The translations under genes and the position numbers were made by a program. Positions 8,906 to 17,671 of a stretch of DNA of 64,000 nucleotides are shown in pieces. The notes beneath the pieces are model-generated. The model ran no database searches and was not told the DNA's origin. It worked only from the letters and a program-made list of their open reading frames with translations. How positions within the stretch are numbered: position 1 is the stretch's first letter; each line of letters begins with the position of its first letter. This DNA comes from Niabella sp. (GTDB lineage Bacteria > Bacteroidota > Bacteroidia > Chitinophagales > Chitinophagaceae): NCBI RefSeq assembly GCF_030150205.1, contig NZ_JASLGT010000005.1, positions 1 through 64,000 on the forward strand, written 5' to 3'.

Positions 8906-9508
8906 ATGAGACTAGTTAATTTCTTTAAAAAAATTCGGGAAAAAGCCGCTTTAAAAAATGAAGATGAGGCACTCCGTTATTTGCCATCATTTTGCGAAGA
9001 TGACTATTGTCAAATTGAAATTGTTCCACATGCTAATAAAGAATACATTTTAAAGACTTTTAAGCAAATAGAGAAGCTTGCAAATAATTCAAAAACAGAT
9101 TTTGGGTTTGCTGAAATATACGGAAGAAGGCAAATGCCTGTAACAACTTTTTGTAAGGAAATCAGAATTCATTATTTGGAAGCGTTGCTATCCGGTTTTG
9201 AATTTGAAAAGGCAAAAAGTATAAATTATAACAGCCAAAAAATCCTGGACTGCGAAGTCGGACCAATCAAAGGATTCGGCTTCGCAGCATTTACCATTTT
9301 TTTTGATACCGAAGATGTGTTTGTGAAAAACATTTGGCTGTCTATAAGTTTAATTGTTGATGTTAAGCAATATGGTTTAGTTGAATCTGCTTTGCATTGT
9401 TTGGGAGAAGACTGTGATATGACTTTGGTTGATTGGAATAGTTTAAAGTTGTTTGATCTTAAAGACAGAAAGCAGGTTAATGAGTATTTAATGGGCTACT
9501 GGAAATGA
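8906..9508 (+). CDS. Hypothetical immunity-like protein, AT-rich
   Basis: A 200-residue cytosolic protein beginning MRLVNFFKKIREKAA and containing LPSFCEDDYCQIEIVP and a C-terminal DMTLVDWNSLKLFDL. I recognise the pattern as a conserved Bacteroidota family of unknown function, with the overall look (acidic, mixed alpha/beta, no signal) of immunity proteins of contact-dependent toxins. No toxin gene with a secretion module lies nearby, so it would be an orphan. Its A+T content is visibly higher than that of the S9 peptidase gene downstream, which suggests transfer. The start lies after a 125-base gap. Confidence 0.6.
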   Translation: MRLVNFFKKIREKAALKNEDEALRYLPSFCEDDYCQIEIVPHANKEYILKTFKQIEKLANNSKTDFGFAEIYGRRQMPVTTFCKEIRIHYLEALLSGFEFEKAKSINYNSQKILDCEVGPIKGFGFAAFTIFFDTEDVFVKNIWLSISLIVDVKQYGLVESALHCLGEDCDMTLVDWNSLKLFDLKDRKQVNEYLMGYWK

Positions 9509-9607
9509 TATAGTGGCTGTCATAGGTTTTGCACTGATAGGCTAGGGTTCCTGTAAAAACAACCCTCGCAAACCGGCTATTTTTGGCGAACAGCAAAACT
9601 TTTTCGT

Positions 9608-9849
9608 ATGAGACATATAAATTTAATAGTAGCGTTAGTCGTTATTGTACTCAGTTCATGTAACCGGTAAAGAAGGATTGCGTAAATGGCTTAAGTAATT
9701 GTGCGCCGGAAATTTTGTATGGCCAGGCATTACTTAAAGCTGAAGGGCTGCCGGATGCGGAGGGGCAGCCACTGCAACGCAGTTGGCCGCAGCCCGCAGC
9801 AGCCGGAACTTCTGATGCCACCTGCACTACAGCCGACAGCCCCAAAAAA
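9608..9849 (+). pseudogene. Remnant of a small lipoprotein gene
   Basis: An ATG at 9608 starts a 20-codon frame that is a near-perfect lipoprotein signal: a hydrophobic LIVALVVIVL core followed by SSC and an early TAA at 9668-9670. In the frame one base away, a protein-like stretch continues (KKDCVNGLSNCAPEILYGQ and onwards) up to the convergent S9 peptidase gene. A frameshift at about 9665 would join the two. The join is inference; the second part could be spurious because it is only about 60 codons long. Confidence 0.35.
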
Positions 9850-12249
9850 TCATTTCCCCTTCTTCACATATTTTTCCAGCCACTGGTACTCTTCCCAAAG
9901 CAGGTGCAGGAGGTTTTCTTTGCCCGCATAGCCGTGCGACTCGAAGGGCAGCTGTACAAAACGCACCGTGCCGCCGTGGCCCTTGACGGCATTAAAGAGC
10001 CGCTCGCTCTGGGTGGGGAAGGTGCCGGGATTATTATCCGCCTCGCCATGGATGAGCAACAGCGGCGTTTTTATTTTATCGGCATAACTAAAGGGGCTCA
10101 TGCGGTTGTACACCTGCGGCGCCTGCCAGTAAGTACGCTCTTCATTCTGAAACCCAAACGGGGTAAGGGTTCTGTTATAAGCCCCACTGCGCGCAATGCC
10201 CGCTTTAAAAAGGCTGGTATGTGCCAGCAGGTTGGCCGTCATAAAGGCACCATAACTATGACCCGCAACGGCTACGCGCGTGCTATCCCCAATGCCCATG
10301 GATGCAATTTTATCGATCGCCGCTTTGGCGTTCCACTCCAGCTGCTCTACAAAATTATCGTTAGGATACTTGCTGCCTTCGCCCACAATAGGGAACTCGG
10401 CATTGTCCATAACCGCATAGCCTTCCAGCGCAAAAAACACAAAACTGCCGTAGTTGATTTGCGTAAACGTGTTCTTACTGCCCCGCACCTGGGCCGCATC
10501 CGAAGCCTGTTTATACTCCCGCGGGTACGCCACAATGATCACCGGCAGCTTGCCATCTTTTGCCGGGTCATAATTGTTTGACACGTATACATTGGCGGTA
10601 AGCTGGATGCCGTCCCTGCGGGTATAGGTGACTTTTTCTTTTTTAAGATCGCGCAACTCCGGTTGCGGATCGGGGAAGTTGGTGAGCGGGGTTTCTTTTT
10701 TACCGTTTATAATAAAATAGTTGGGCGGTTGGGTATTGCTCTGGCGGCTGGTTACAAAGGATAGCGCTTTTTGCTGCGACAGTAATTTAACCGGCACTTC
10801 ATAATACGGATCTTTTGCCTGCCATAGTTTTTCTTTTTTTAGAGAAGTGAAATCAAAAGTACCCACAAAGGGATAGTCACCTTTGGGAGAAGCGCCCTGC
10901 GCGTTCATGATGAATTTTGTTTTCTGGTAGATGAGCGGCACCAGTCGCCCATATTCGTTCCTTACCGTGAAGGGTGTACCGGGATCATTATAGGCATCGT
11001 TGGTACTGCGGTCATCCAGCACGGTAAGTTTTTGGGTAGAAAGATCCAGCCGCTGCCAGGTGCGTTTTTGCTGGGCAAAAGAGCCCTGGGTAACCAGCGC
11101 CATATCTTTATTCACAAAGCTGACATTGTACAGGCGCATGGGCGTGGCCACCACCGGTTGCGGCGCTGCCGTAAACGGCGCTGCAAGGGTTACATACTGA
11201 TCGTGATTGGGCACATTGTGTTTGATAAAGCCACTGTCCAGCGGTTCGATCCAGCCCAGCGTGGCAGGTTGGGTGGCGATCCAGTTATGACCGCGCGGGG
11301 CGTTTAGTACATTGTCAAAGCCACTGGGCGCCAGTTCTGAAGAAGGGATCTTTGCGATGGTTTTTACCAAAGCGCCTTTGGCATCCCACACTTCAATGGT
11401 GGAGGCAAAACCATAAGAAGGCACCAGGTAGGAAAGATCGCCGGTAAGGCGCTCCACCAGCAAATAATTTTTATCGGGCGAAAGCTGGATCGAAGCGTAC
11501 AGGTCCGGCTTGCCAATGGGCGTTTCTACTTCGCCATTGTTGAGCAGGAGCTGCGATGTGGCAAAAAAGCGGAACAGCGCTTCGTCGTATTTGTTTTTGA
11601 TAAGATCCTGGTAGGTGCGGGAAGCCGCCACCTTGCCCAGGTTCTGCTGGATCACCGGTCCGTCTGGAGCGGCGGGCTTTTGCGGCATGGCCGAAGGAGC
11701 GGCCGTGGTAGCCTGGTAAAGCAATTGGTCATTGTCCCACCAACTAAAATCATTGCCAGTGGCCGTGTTGAGGGGCGTGCGGTTGATTTTAACGGCCTGC
11801 GCGGTTTTTATATCTACCACATAAAGATCCATGGCAGTGCGCGTTTCCTGTAAAAAGGCCAGTTTGGTACCTGCGCGGTTCCAGGAAACGGAAGAAGCTC
11901 TTAAAGGCTCGGGCAATCCGGTGATGGCAGCTTCTTTGCCGGTGCTTACATTTTTTAACGTGAGCCCGGTATAATAGCTGCCCCTGCTGGGACTGAAATT
12001 GGCGGGGTTGATGCGTAGCCCGGCGATCCGGAGTTCCGGCTGCGCAAGGTCTTCCACAGTAGGGCCGGTACTGCGTTGCATAAGTACCATCCAGGAACCA
12101 TCATCATTAAAGCTGACACCTGGGTTGAAGGTGGCGAGCAATAATTTTTCAATAACGGCGGGCGGCTTTTGGTAGGTGCTGCCCTCCTGGGCCATAACAC
12201 CGGTTACAAAGCATAGCAGCACAAGGGCAGGGAACAGACTACGTTTCAT
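9850..12249 (-). CDS. Secreted S9 family peptidase, glutamyl endopeptidase (S9D) type
   Basis: The 799-residue protein has a signal peptide (MKRSLFPALVLLCFVTGVMAQ). A beta-propeller-like region (about 40-560) precedes an alpha/beta hydrolase domain with the nucleophile motif GHSYGAF (Ser near residue 664), an Asp in HGEADNNPGT near 735 and the catalytic His in ESHGY near 770. The stretch around RSGAYNRTLTPFGFQNEERTYW is strikingly like the plastid glutamyl endopeptidase (CGEP) of plants, so cleavage after Glu is the likely activity. The frame is open 86 codons further upstream, but the ATG at 12249 directly precedes the signal peptide and is chosen. It would act in the periplasm or outside the cell. 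Confidence 0.85.
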   Translation of the reverse strand: MKRSLFPALVLLCFVTGVMAQEGSTYQKPPAVIEKLLLATFNPGVSFNDDGSWMVLMQRSTGPTVEDLAQPELRIAGLRINPANFSPSRGSYYTGLTLKNVSTGKEAAITGLPEPLRASSVSWNRAGTKLAFLQETRTAMDLYVVDIKTAQAVKINRTPLNTATGNDFSWWDNDQLLYQATTAAPSAMPQKPAAPDGPVIQQNLGKVAASRTYQDLIKNKYDEALFRFFATSQLLLNNGEVETPIGKPDLYASIQLSPDKNYLLVERLTGDLSYLVPSYGFASTIEVWDAKGALVKTIAKIPSSELAPSGFDNVLNAPRGHNWIATQPATLGWIEPLDSGFIKHNVPNHDQYVTLAAPFTAAPQPVVATPMRLYNVSFVNKDMALVTQGSFAQQKRTWQRLDLSTQKLTVLDDRSTNDAYNDPGTPFTVRNEYGRLVPLIYQKTKFIMNAQGASPKGDYPFVGTFDFTSLKKEKLWQAKDPYYEVPVKLLSQQKALSFVTSRQSNTQPPNYFIINGKKETPLTNFPDPQPELRDLKKEKVTYTRRDGIQLTANVYVSNNYDPAKDGKLPVIIVAYPREYKQASDAAQVRGSKNTFTQINYGSFVFFALEGYAVMDNAEFPIVGEGSKYPNDNFVEQLEWNAKAAIDKIASMGIGDSTRVAVAGHSYGAFMTANLLAHTSLFKAGIARSGAYNRTLTPFGFQNEERTYWQAPQVYNRMSPFSYADKIKTPLLLIHGEADNNPGTFPTQSERLFNAVKGHGGTVRFVQLPFESHGYAGKENLLHLLWEEYQWLEKYVKKGK

Positions 12250-12312
12250 GTTTGAAGATTTGGTATTTCTTCGGCCGAATGTAGTGAAAATTGGGGAATG
12301 GGGCTTTATGCT

Positions 12313-12405
12313 ACAGATGCGCAGATTTTTTAGGATAGAATGGCACGTGCATACACTTGCCATGGTAGCGGTATTTTTGTGTTGCCACAGATGTGCAGAT
12401 TTTTT
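12313..12405. repeat. Two copies of a dispersed CAGATGYGCAGATTT element
   Basis: ACAGATGCGCAGATTTTTT at 12313-12331 and CCACAGATGTGCAGATTTTTT-like sequence at 12385-12405 lie in the gap upstream of the S9 peptidase. A third copy is in the gap before the TonB receptor at 61917-61938. All are outside genes. Confidence 0.6.
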
Positions 12406-12522
12406 GACGATTTGCTGGGACAAGACCGGTGGCGTATAAGGATACCCTTGTACAGTTAAAGGACAGGGATTTGCAGTAAAAACCGGCATGTTAAGGGGAC
12501 TGTACACTGTTGAGTGTGCATT

Positions 12523-12681
12523 CTATCGCAGCAGGCTGAGCAACACATAAACAAATAAAACAATAGTGACTACGGTGCCGCAGATGAAAAACCCGGCTAA
12601 AAATTCCATATAACCGACTTTTTTGTGCTTTAAGGGAATCTCGTGTTTAAGGGACATATGCTTTTGTTTTGTTTCGGCCAT
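12523..12681 (-). CDS. Small single-pass membrane protein
   Basis: A 52-residue protein with a basic N-terminus rich in Lys and His and one transmembrane helix near the C-terminus (FLAGFFICGTVVTIVLFVYVLLSLL). The frame can be extended to 12723, but the ATG at 12681 gives the compact form (MAETKQKH). No family recognised. The mix of a charged tail and a single helix is seen in many small envelope proteins of Bacteroidota. It stands alone between the S9 peptidase and the gene at 12764. Confidence 0.5.
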   Translation of the reverse strand: MAETKQKHMSLKHEIPLKHKKVGYMEFLAGFFICGTVVTIVLFVYVLLSLLR

Positions 12682-12763
12682 AAAGTTCGCCCCGCAAACA
12701 GGCGCACCAAAGCGTAAAAGCACGGGTTTTTTATAGGGTTTTTACGGTAGTGCCATTCAGCGG

Positions 12764-13315
12764 TCAGCCATCAGCATTTAGCTGACTTTCCGATGGCTCC
12801 TGCAGGTGGCTGTTTTCCAAAGCACCTTGTTGCAGAGCCCGGTACCGGGGTTGTACAATGGCCTCGGGGGAGGGACCTGGTGGTTGCGGGGGAAGTCGAC
12901 GGGCTTTCTGAAACCAATCATTAAACCAGCGGTGCTGTCGATCATCCCGCCAGATTACATGGGCTTCTATCCGTGTTTCGTCACCATTGGGAAATAATAC
13001 ATTTATGGCATTCATCTCAGCAAATATCCGGTGTATCTCACGCCGGGTATAATATTGCTGACCATAACCCTTTGCCAGAAAATAATACAGAAGATGCTTT
13101 TGGGCAGTATTGCCCTCCGGCCCGGCACCTTCGAAACCAAGACTTGCCATAAAGTCTTCAAGCATCTCTTGTGGAGGAATCTCAATCAGCCGGCATAGCA
13201 GCAGGAACCGGTACGGGAGTATAAAACTGAAACGGGCAAATCGATCATATTGCCCGGTCTGCCATTCCAGGTAGGGCGCGCCGTAGCTTTGCATAATTGG
13301 TTTTGTTTTTTCCAT
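12764..13315 (-). CDS. Hypothetical 183-residue protein
   Basis: The protein is soluble and rich in aromatic and charged residues (FILPYRFLLLCRLIEIPPQEMLEDFM, YFLAKGYGQQYYTRREIHRIFAEMNAIN, WFNDWFQKARR) with a proline-rich, probably disordered C-terminal tail after about residue 140. The helical core with a YYTRREIHRIF segment looks like an uncharacterised Bacteroidota family found next to XRE-type regulators. The divergent XRE gene starts 191 bases away across an AT-rich gap. I do not recognise a function. Confidence 0.6.
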   Translation of the reverse strand: MEKTKPIMQSYGAPYLEWQTGQYDRFARFSFILPYRFLLLCRLIEIPPQEMLEDFMASLGFEGAGPEGNTAQKHLLYYFLAKGYGQQYYTRREIHRIFAEMNAINVLFPNGDETRIEAHVIWRDDRQHRWFNDWFQKARRLPPQPPGPSPEAIVQPRYRALQQGALENSHLQEPSESQLNADG

Positions 13316-13506
13316 AGCAGTGTTTTAAGATTGGTATAAAGCAGAATAAATACTTTTTCAACTCTAAGATAAATAAAAATTCTGAAAAACAGCATTTTAT
13401 TTCTGTAAATTTATTTTTTAGCGCTATTTTTTTATATTTTCCTGGCAAAAAAAATAATTCAGGGTTTCCTATATTGCCAATTAAATGATGAAATTCATAA
13501 CTAATT

Positions 13507-13722
13507 ATGGCAGAAAAGCGAATCCTTAACCGGATAAAAAGCGTACTGGCGGATAAAGGCAGAACCAATTTATGGTTGGCGGAGCAACTGGACAAAAACA
13601 AAAGTACCGTTTCAAAATGGTGTACCAATGATCAGCAACCTACATTGGATACCTTGTTTGACATCGCCGAAGTACTCGAAGTGAATGTGTCTGAGTTATT
13701 GGTCATACAGGCAAAATCATAA
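13507..13722 (+). CDS. XRE family helix-turn-helix regulator
   Basis: A 71-residue protein that is almost only a Cro/C1-type DNA-binding domain: NRIKSVLADKGRTNLWLAEQLDKNKSTVSKWCTN (helices 1-3, recognition helix around KSTVSKW) and TLDTLFDIAEVLEVNVSELL (helices 4-5). Such short regulators usually repress their own or a neighbouring promoter as dimers. It is divergent from the hypothetical gene at 12764-13315, which it may control. The intervening gap is very AT-rich. Confidence 0.85.
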   Translation: MAEKRILNRIKSVLADKGRTNLWLAEQLDKNKSTVSKWCTNDQQPTLDTLFDIAEVLEVNVSELLVIQAKS

Positions 13723-13892
13723 CCAATCGCTGTTTTAAAAGGTCCGGATCGTCTATCTGCATTGAAGGGCGTGTTTTTCTCAAATTTGAATCCTTCAGCG
13801 TATAAAACCCTTTTCCCTTTAATCTGTTAATAAGGAAGGATGCGGAACTGGATGGTTATAAATAACGATCTTTGCTATCTAAAACAGTGTGT

Positions 13893-15305
13893 ATGAAAGT
13901 AGAGCAGATCTATACCGGATGCCTGGCCCAGGGGGCGTATTATATTTCTTCAAAAGGTGAAGCAGCAATTATTGACCCCTTGCGGGAAGTGCAACCTTAT
14001 ATTGACAGGGCTGCAAAAGACGGGGTAAAGATCAAATACATTTTCGAAACACATTTTCATGCCGATTTTGTAAGCGGGCACATTGATCTTGCTGCGAAAA
14101 CCGGCGCTCAGATCGTTTTAGGTCCAACAGAAGCCCATTTGGGGTATGATGCACATATTGCGAAGGACGGGGAACTTTTTAAAATAGGGGATGCTACTAT
14201 AAAAGTACTGCATACGCCGGGGCATACCCTGGAAAGTTCCGTTTATTTACTGGTGGATGAAACCGGTAAAGAAACCGCTATTTTTACGGGTGACACCCTG
14301 TTCATTGGGGATGTTGGCCGGCCGGACCTGGCACAAAAAATTGCCGGCGATCTTACCAAAGAAAAGCTGGCAGGGTTGCTGTTTGATTCGCTGCGCAATA
14401 AAATAATGCCGCTGCCGGATGCGCTAATCGTTTACCCGGCGCATGGAGCGGGGAGTGCCTGCGGCAAAAATATGAGCCGCGAAACTTCGGATACGCTGGG
14501 GCATCAGAAAAAAGTAAATTATGCATTGAACCCTGACCTGACCCGGGAGCAATTTATTACAGCTGTTACAGACGGGCTGACCGAACCTCCTCAATATTTC
14601 CCCAAGAATGTGCTGATGAATATTGAGGGTTATGAAAGCATCAACGAGGTGCTGGAGCGAGGCAACCAGGCCCTGGATCCGGATGCATTTGAGGAAGTGG
14701 CCAATCATACCGGTGCCATCATGCTGGATACCCGTGCACCCCAGGATTTTGCAAAAGCGTTTATTCCCAATTCGATCAATATCGGAATTGATGGCAGTTT
14801 TGCTGTTTGGGTAGGCACCCTTATCCCCGATCTGAAACAGGAGATCCTGATCATTGCTGATGAGGGACGCGAAGAAGAAGTGGTTACCCGTTTGGCACGC
14901 GTTGGCTATGACTATGCCATCGGTTACCTGAAAGGAGGTATCAATGCCTGGAAAAAGGCCGGCAAAGAAACCGACCATATCGAAAGTATTACGCCCGAAG
15001 CACTGGCAACTGTTGTAAAACCTCATATCCTGGATGTACGCAAGGAAAGCGAATACCAGGCGGAACATATCGAAGGTGCCGAAAACATGCCGCTCGATTA
15101 TATCAATAACCATATCGCCGACATCGACCAGAATAACCCGGTTTATGTGCACTGTGCCGGTGGATACCGCTCTATGATCTTTTCTTCCATTTTAAAAGCA
15201 CGTGGCTTTGACCATGTGATCGATGTGCAGGGTGGCTTTAAGGCGATCAAAGATTCCGGAAAATTTAATGTGACGGATTTTGTTTGCCCTACGTCGGTGA
15301 AGTAA
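13893..15305 (+). CDS. MBL-fold metallohydrolase with two rhodanese domains (persulfide dioxygenase-like)
   Basis: The 470-residue protein begins with a metallo-beta-lactamase fold (about 1-250) carrying the metal motif HFHADFVSGH at residues 54-63, HTPGH further on, and FTGDTLF. This subgroup (ETHE1-like) oxidises glutathione persulfide to sulfite. Two rhodanese domains follow. The first (about 265-355) has no cysteine at the active-site loop (IIADEGREEEV), while the second (about 365-465) has VHCAGGYRSM with Cys near 420 and should be able to carry sulfur. A role in sulfide or persulfide detoxification is likely. An upstream TTG at 13872 is in frame, but the ATG at 13893 gives the normal MKVEQIYTG start. 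Confidence 0.85.
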   Translation: MKVEQIYTGCLAQGAYYISSKGEAAIIDPLREVQPYIDRAAKDGVKIKYIFETHFHADFVSGHIDLAAKTGAQIVLGPTEAHLGYDAHIAKDGELFKIGDATIKVLHTPGHTLESSVYLLVDETGKETAIFTGDTLFIGDVGRPDLAQKIAGDLTKEKLAGLLFDSLRNKIMPLPDALIVYPAHGAGSACGKNMSRETSDTLGHQKKVNYALNPDLTREQFITAVTDGLTEPPQYFPKNVLMNIEGYESINEVLERGNQALDPDAFEEVANHTGAIMLDTRAPQDFAKAFIPNSINIGIDGSFAVWVGTLIPDLKQEILIIADEGREEEVVTRLARVGYDYAIGYLKGGINAWKKAGKETDHIESITPEALATVVKPHILDVRKESEYQAEHIEGAENMPLDYINNHIADIDQNNPVYVHCAGGYRSMIFSSILKARGFDHVIDVQGGFKAIKDSGKFNVTDFVCPTSVK

Positions 15306-15325
15306 AGAAATCCTCTTAAGCCATG

Positions 15326-15730
15326 TTACGATGGTAACGCTTTGAAATATTCATTTACAAAAGGCCTCATGGTTTTTGTTATATTATCTGTATAAAAGTT
15401 GATGAGCAGGCCCTGAGGTTTTTGTAATAGTTTCATGTAGGTAAGTAGCTGTACTTCGTGAACCGGCAATAAGTGCTCTACCGCTTTTAGTTCAACAACA
15501 ACACAATCATTCACCAACAAATCCAGGCGAAGGTCTGCATCAATAGCAATATGCTCATAAATAACCGGTACTAAAACATGCCGCAAAACGGCAAAATGAT
15601 TCCTGGAAAGTTCATATTCCAGGCATCTTTGATAAACGCTTTCTAACAGGCCCGGGCCTAATTCCTTGTGTACTTTAATGGCGTATCCTGTAATTTCATA
15701 GGAAAGCTGTGTTACTTCTTTCTTTGTCAT
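15326..15730 (-). CDS. GxxExxY family protein
   Basis: A 134-residue protein with the naming motif GPGLLESVY at about residues 25-33 and the core DLLVNDCVVVELKAVE that gives the D...ExK pattern of the PD-(D/E)XK nuclease fold. It ends with GLLINFYTDNITKTMRPFVN, as usual for the family. Such proteins are abundant and variable in Bacteroidota genomes; function unknown, a nuclease or nucleic-acid-processing role is only inferred. It is convergent with the MBL/rhodanese gene (20 bases apart). Confidence 0.85.
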   Translation of the reverse strand: MTKKEVTQLSYEITGYAIKVHKELGPGLLESVYQRCLEYELSRNHFAVLRHVLVPVIYEHIAIDADLRLDLLVNDCVVVELKAVEHLLPVHEVQLLTYMKLLQKPQGLLINFYTDNITKTMRPFVNEYFKALPS

Positions 15731-15759
15731 AGGTTTTTATTTATGGGTGTTATATATAA

Positions 15760-15847
15760 CATTAAGATATTAAGGGCCATTAAGAAGCTGCATCATATAT
15801 CTTAACTTCTTAATGGTTCCGGAAAAAGAGAACGTTCAATGGCCCTT
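15760..15847. repeat. Overlapping inverted repeats that could form alternative hairpins
   Basis: In the gap between the GxxExxY start and the ABC gene stop, three pairs of complementary arms interleave: TTAAGATAT with ATATCTTAA, CCATTAAGAAG with CTTCTTAATGG, and AAGGGCCATT with AATGGCCCTT. The last two share bases, so they cannot form together. On the minus strand the structure would lie at the 3' end of the ABC operon and in the leader of the GxxExxY gene. Confidence 0.6.
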
Positions 15848-15885
15848 ATAAAGGTACATGAGTTTAAAATAATATGTTTTATTTT

Positions 15886-17667
15886 TTAACTCGCCCGTTT
15901 ATGCTGTAGCAGCATATCCATTGCATGCTCCAGGGTTCCGGCTGGGATCACTTCTCCCGCATTGACAAAGAAAATTTCGTCGGCATTTTCGATTGTGTTC
16001 AGCCGGTGCGCAATGATGATTTTTGTGGTGGTTGCAGGTAATCGTTCCAGGATCTCTTCCAGGATCTTTTCGGTTACCGTGTCAATATTGGCAGTGGCCT
16101 CATCCAGGATCACGATCTGGGGTTTGCGCAGTACGGCTCTTATAAAAGCAATGAGTTGTTTTTGGCCCAGGCTGATGGAATCGGAAGTGGTAACCAGCTG
16201 TGTGCTTAAGCCGGCATCAAACCGCGATAAAAGATCGCTTAACCCGGTATCACCAATAGCCTGTAATAACTGTTCATCATCCAGTTGGCGCAATTCGGTG
16301 TTGCCATACAGGATATTTTCCCGCAATGTGCCGGTAAATAAAAACGGTTCCTGTAAAATAAAGCCGATCTCCCGGGTGCGTTCTTCGGCAGTATAGGTGC
16401 GGATATCCTGTCCGTTTAAAAGCACCAGTCCCTCTGTAGGATCATACAACCGTGCAATTAAGGCAGCCGTAGTGCTTTTACCGCCACCGGTAGGACCAAC
16501 CAGGGCATAGGTCTTCCCGCGCTGCAGGTTAAAGTTGATGTCGTGTAATACGCTTTTGCCATCCGGATAACGGAAGGATACCTGCTGAAATGTGAGCACG
16601 TTATCCGATGTGGGCACGGCCGTATCTGCTTTGCTTAATACCGGCAGGTTCGATTGACGGGAAAGGATCACAGAGATGCGGTCCCAGGCCGCCAGTGCTG
16701 TTTGAAAACTCGCCCATAGTGCGGCCAGCTCGCGCAGCGGCCGGTAAAAATATTGCACGTAACTCATAAAGCTGATCAGCAATCCCAGTGTGAACTGGCC
16801 TTCAAGGATCAGGTAAATTCCAAAACCTAATACGATCAGTTGTGCCAGGTTGGAAAAGAAACCAAATACAGGCATAAACAAATTATTGGCAACACCTGCT
16901 GTTACGGATGTTTTGTAGTTGATATCATTGGCTTTTGAAAAACGGGCCCGGAAATAATCGCGCCGGTTAAACGCGATAATGGTTTTAAAATTGTGCAGCC
17001 CTTCCTGTATGTTGGCACTGAGATCTCCGTTGGCTTTCAGGCTGATGGCATTTTTTTTCTTGACCCAGGGGGAAACAATCAACGCAAACAGCAGGATAAA
17101 AACGGCAGGGATCAATGATGCGGCTCCCAGTTTCCAGTTGATGGATAACACAAATACCGCTACCCCGATCATGGAGAAGATACTGTCCATAAACCGCATC
17201 AGGGATTGGGAGAAGAACTGGTTCACGGTATCTGTATCATTGTTGATCCGTGAGATGAGGTCGCCGGAGCGGTTGCTGTTAAAGAAGGCAACCGGCAGTT
17301 GCTGCAGTTTATTGAATACCTCGTTCCGCAATGCATACAACATACGTTGCCCTACACCGCCCATTAACTTTGCCTGCAGATACTCCGTACCGGCCCAAAC
17401 AATATAAACACCCAGCAATATTGCGCTGTATTGCATTAACGGGCCATATTGTTTTTTAAGAATGAAATGATCGACCATGTAACCGATCAGGTACGGTGTG
17501 AGCATGGTAAGACCGGCGTTCAGCATCATTACAAAAAAAGCGATCCCGAGATTTCTTTTTTCTCCTTTCATAAACCGGAACATCTTACGCAGTGCTGCAC
17601 CTGCAGGACTTTTCTGTTCCTGGTTCAGGTTATAGTCTGTTTGATGATTGCCGTTTTGTTCCTGCAT
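15886..17667 (-). CDS. ABC exporter half-transporter, membrane plus ATPase (subunit with intact Walker A)
   Basis: The 593-residue protein has six transmembrane helices in an exporter-type domain (about 40-330) and a C-terminal ATPase domain (about 355-590). Walker A is GPTGGGKST, Walker B is IVILDEAT and the switch His is present in IIAHRLNTI. The ABC signature is altered to ISLGQKQ. With the gene at 17672-19420, which starts it 4 bases downstream of its stop, it should form a heterodimeric exporter of the MsbA/LmrCD class in the inner membrane. Substrate unknown; relatives export lipids or drugs. See the finding on the asymmetric ATP sites. Confidence 0.9.
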   Translation of the reverse strand: MQEQNGNHQTDYNLNQEQKSPAGAALRKMFRFMKGEKRNLGIAFFVMMLNAGLTMLTPYLIGYMVDHFILKKQYGPLMQYSAILLGVYIVWAGTEYLQAKLMGGVGQRMLYALRNEVFNKLQQLPVAFFNSNRSGDLISRINNDTDTVNQFFSQSLMRFMDSIFSMIGVAVFVLSINWKLGAASLIPAVFILLFALIVSPWVKKKNAISLKANGDLSANIQEGLHNFKTIIAFNRRDYFRARFSKANDINYKTSVTAGVANNLFMPVFGFFSNLAQLIVLGFGIYLILEGQFTLGLLISFMSYVQYFYRPLRELAALWASFQTALAAWDRISVILSRQSNLPVLSKADTAVPTSDNVLTFQQVSFRYPDGKSVLHDINFNLQRGKTYALVGPTGGGKSTTAALIARLYDPTEGLVLLNGQDIRTYTAEERTREIGFILQEPFLFTGTLRENILYGNTELRQLDDEQLLQAIGDTGLSDLLSRFDAGLSTQLVTTSDSISLGQKQLIAFIRAVLRKPQIVILDEATANIDTVTEKILEEILERLPATTTKIIIAHRLNTIENADEIFFVNAGEVIPAGTLEHAMDMLLQHKRAS

Positions 17668-17671
17668 ATTG

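Noticed and set aside
9715..10581. Long open frame on the plus strand opposite the S9 peptidase
   Set aside because: The minus strand has clear catalytic motifs and a signal peptide; the plus-strand translation has no family pattern after 9850.
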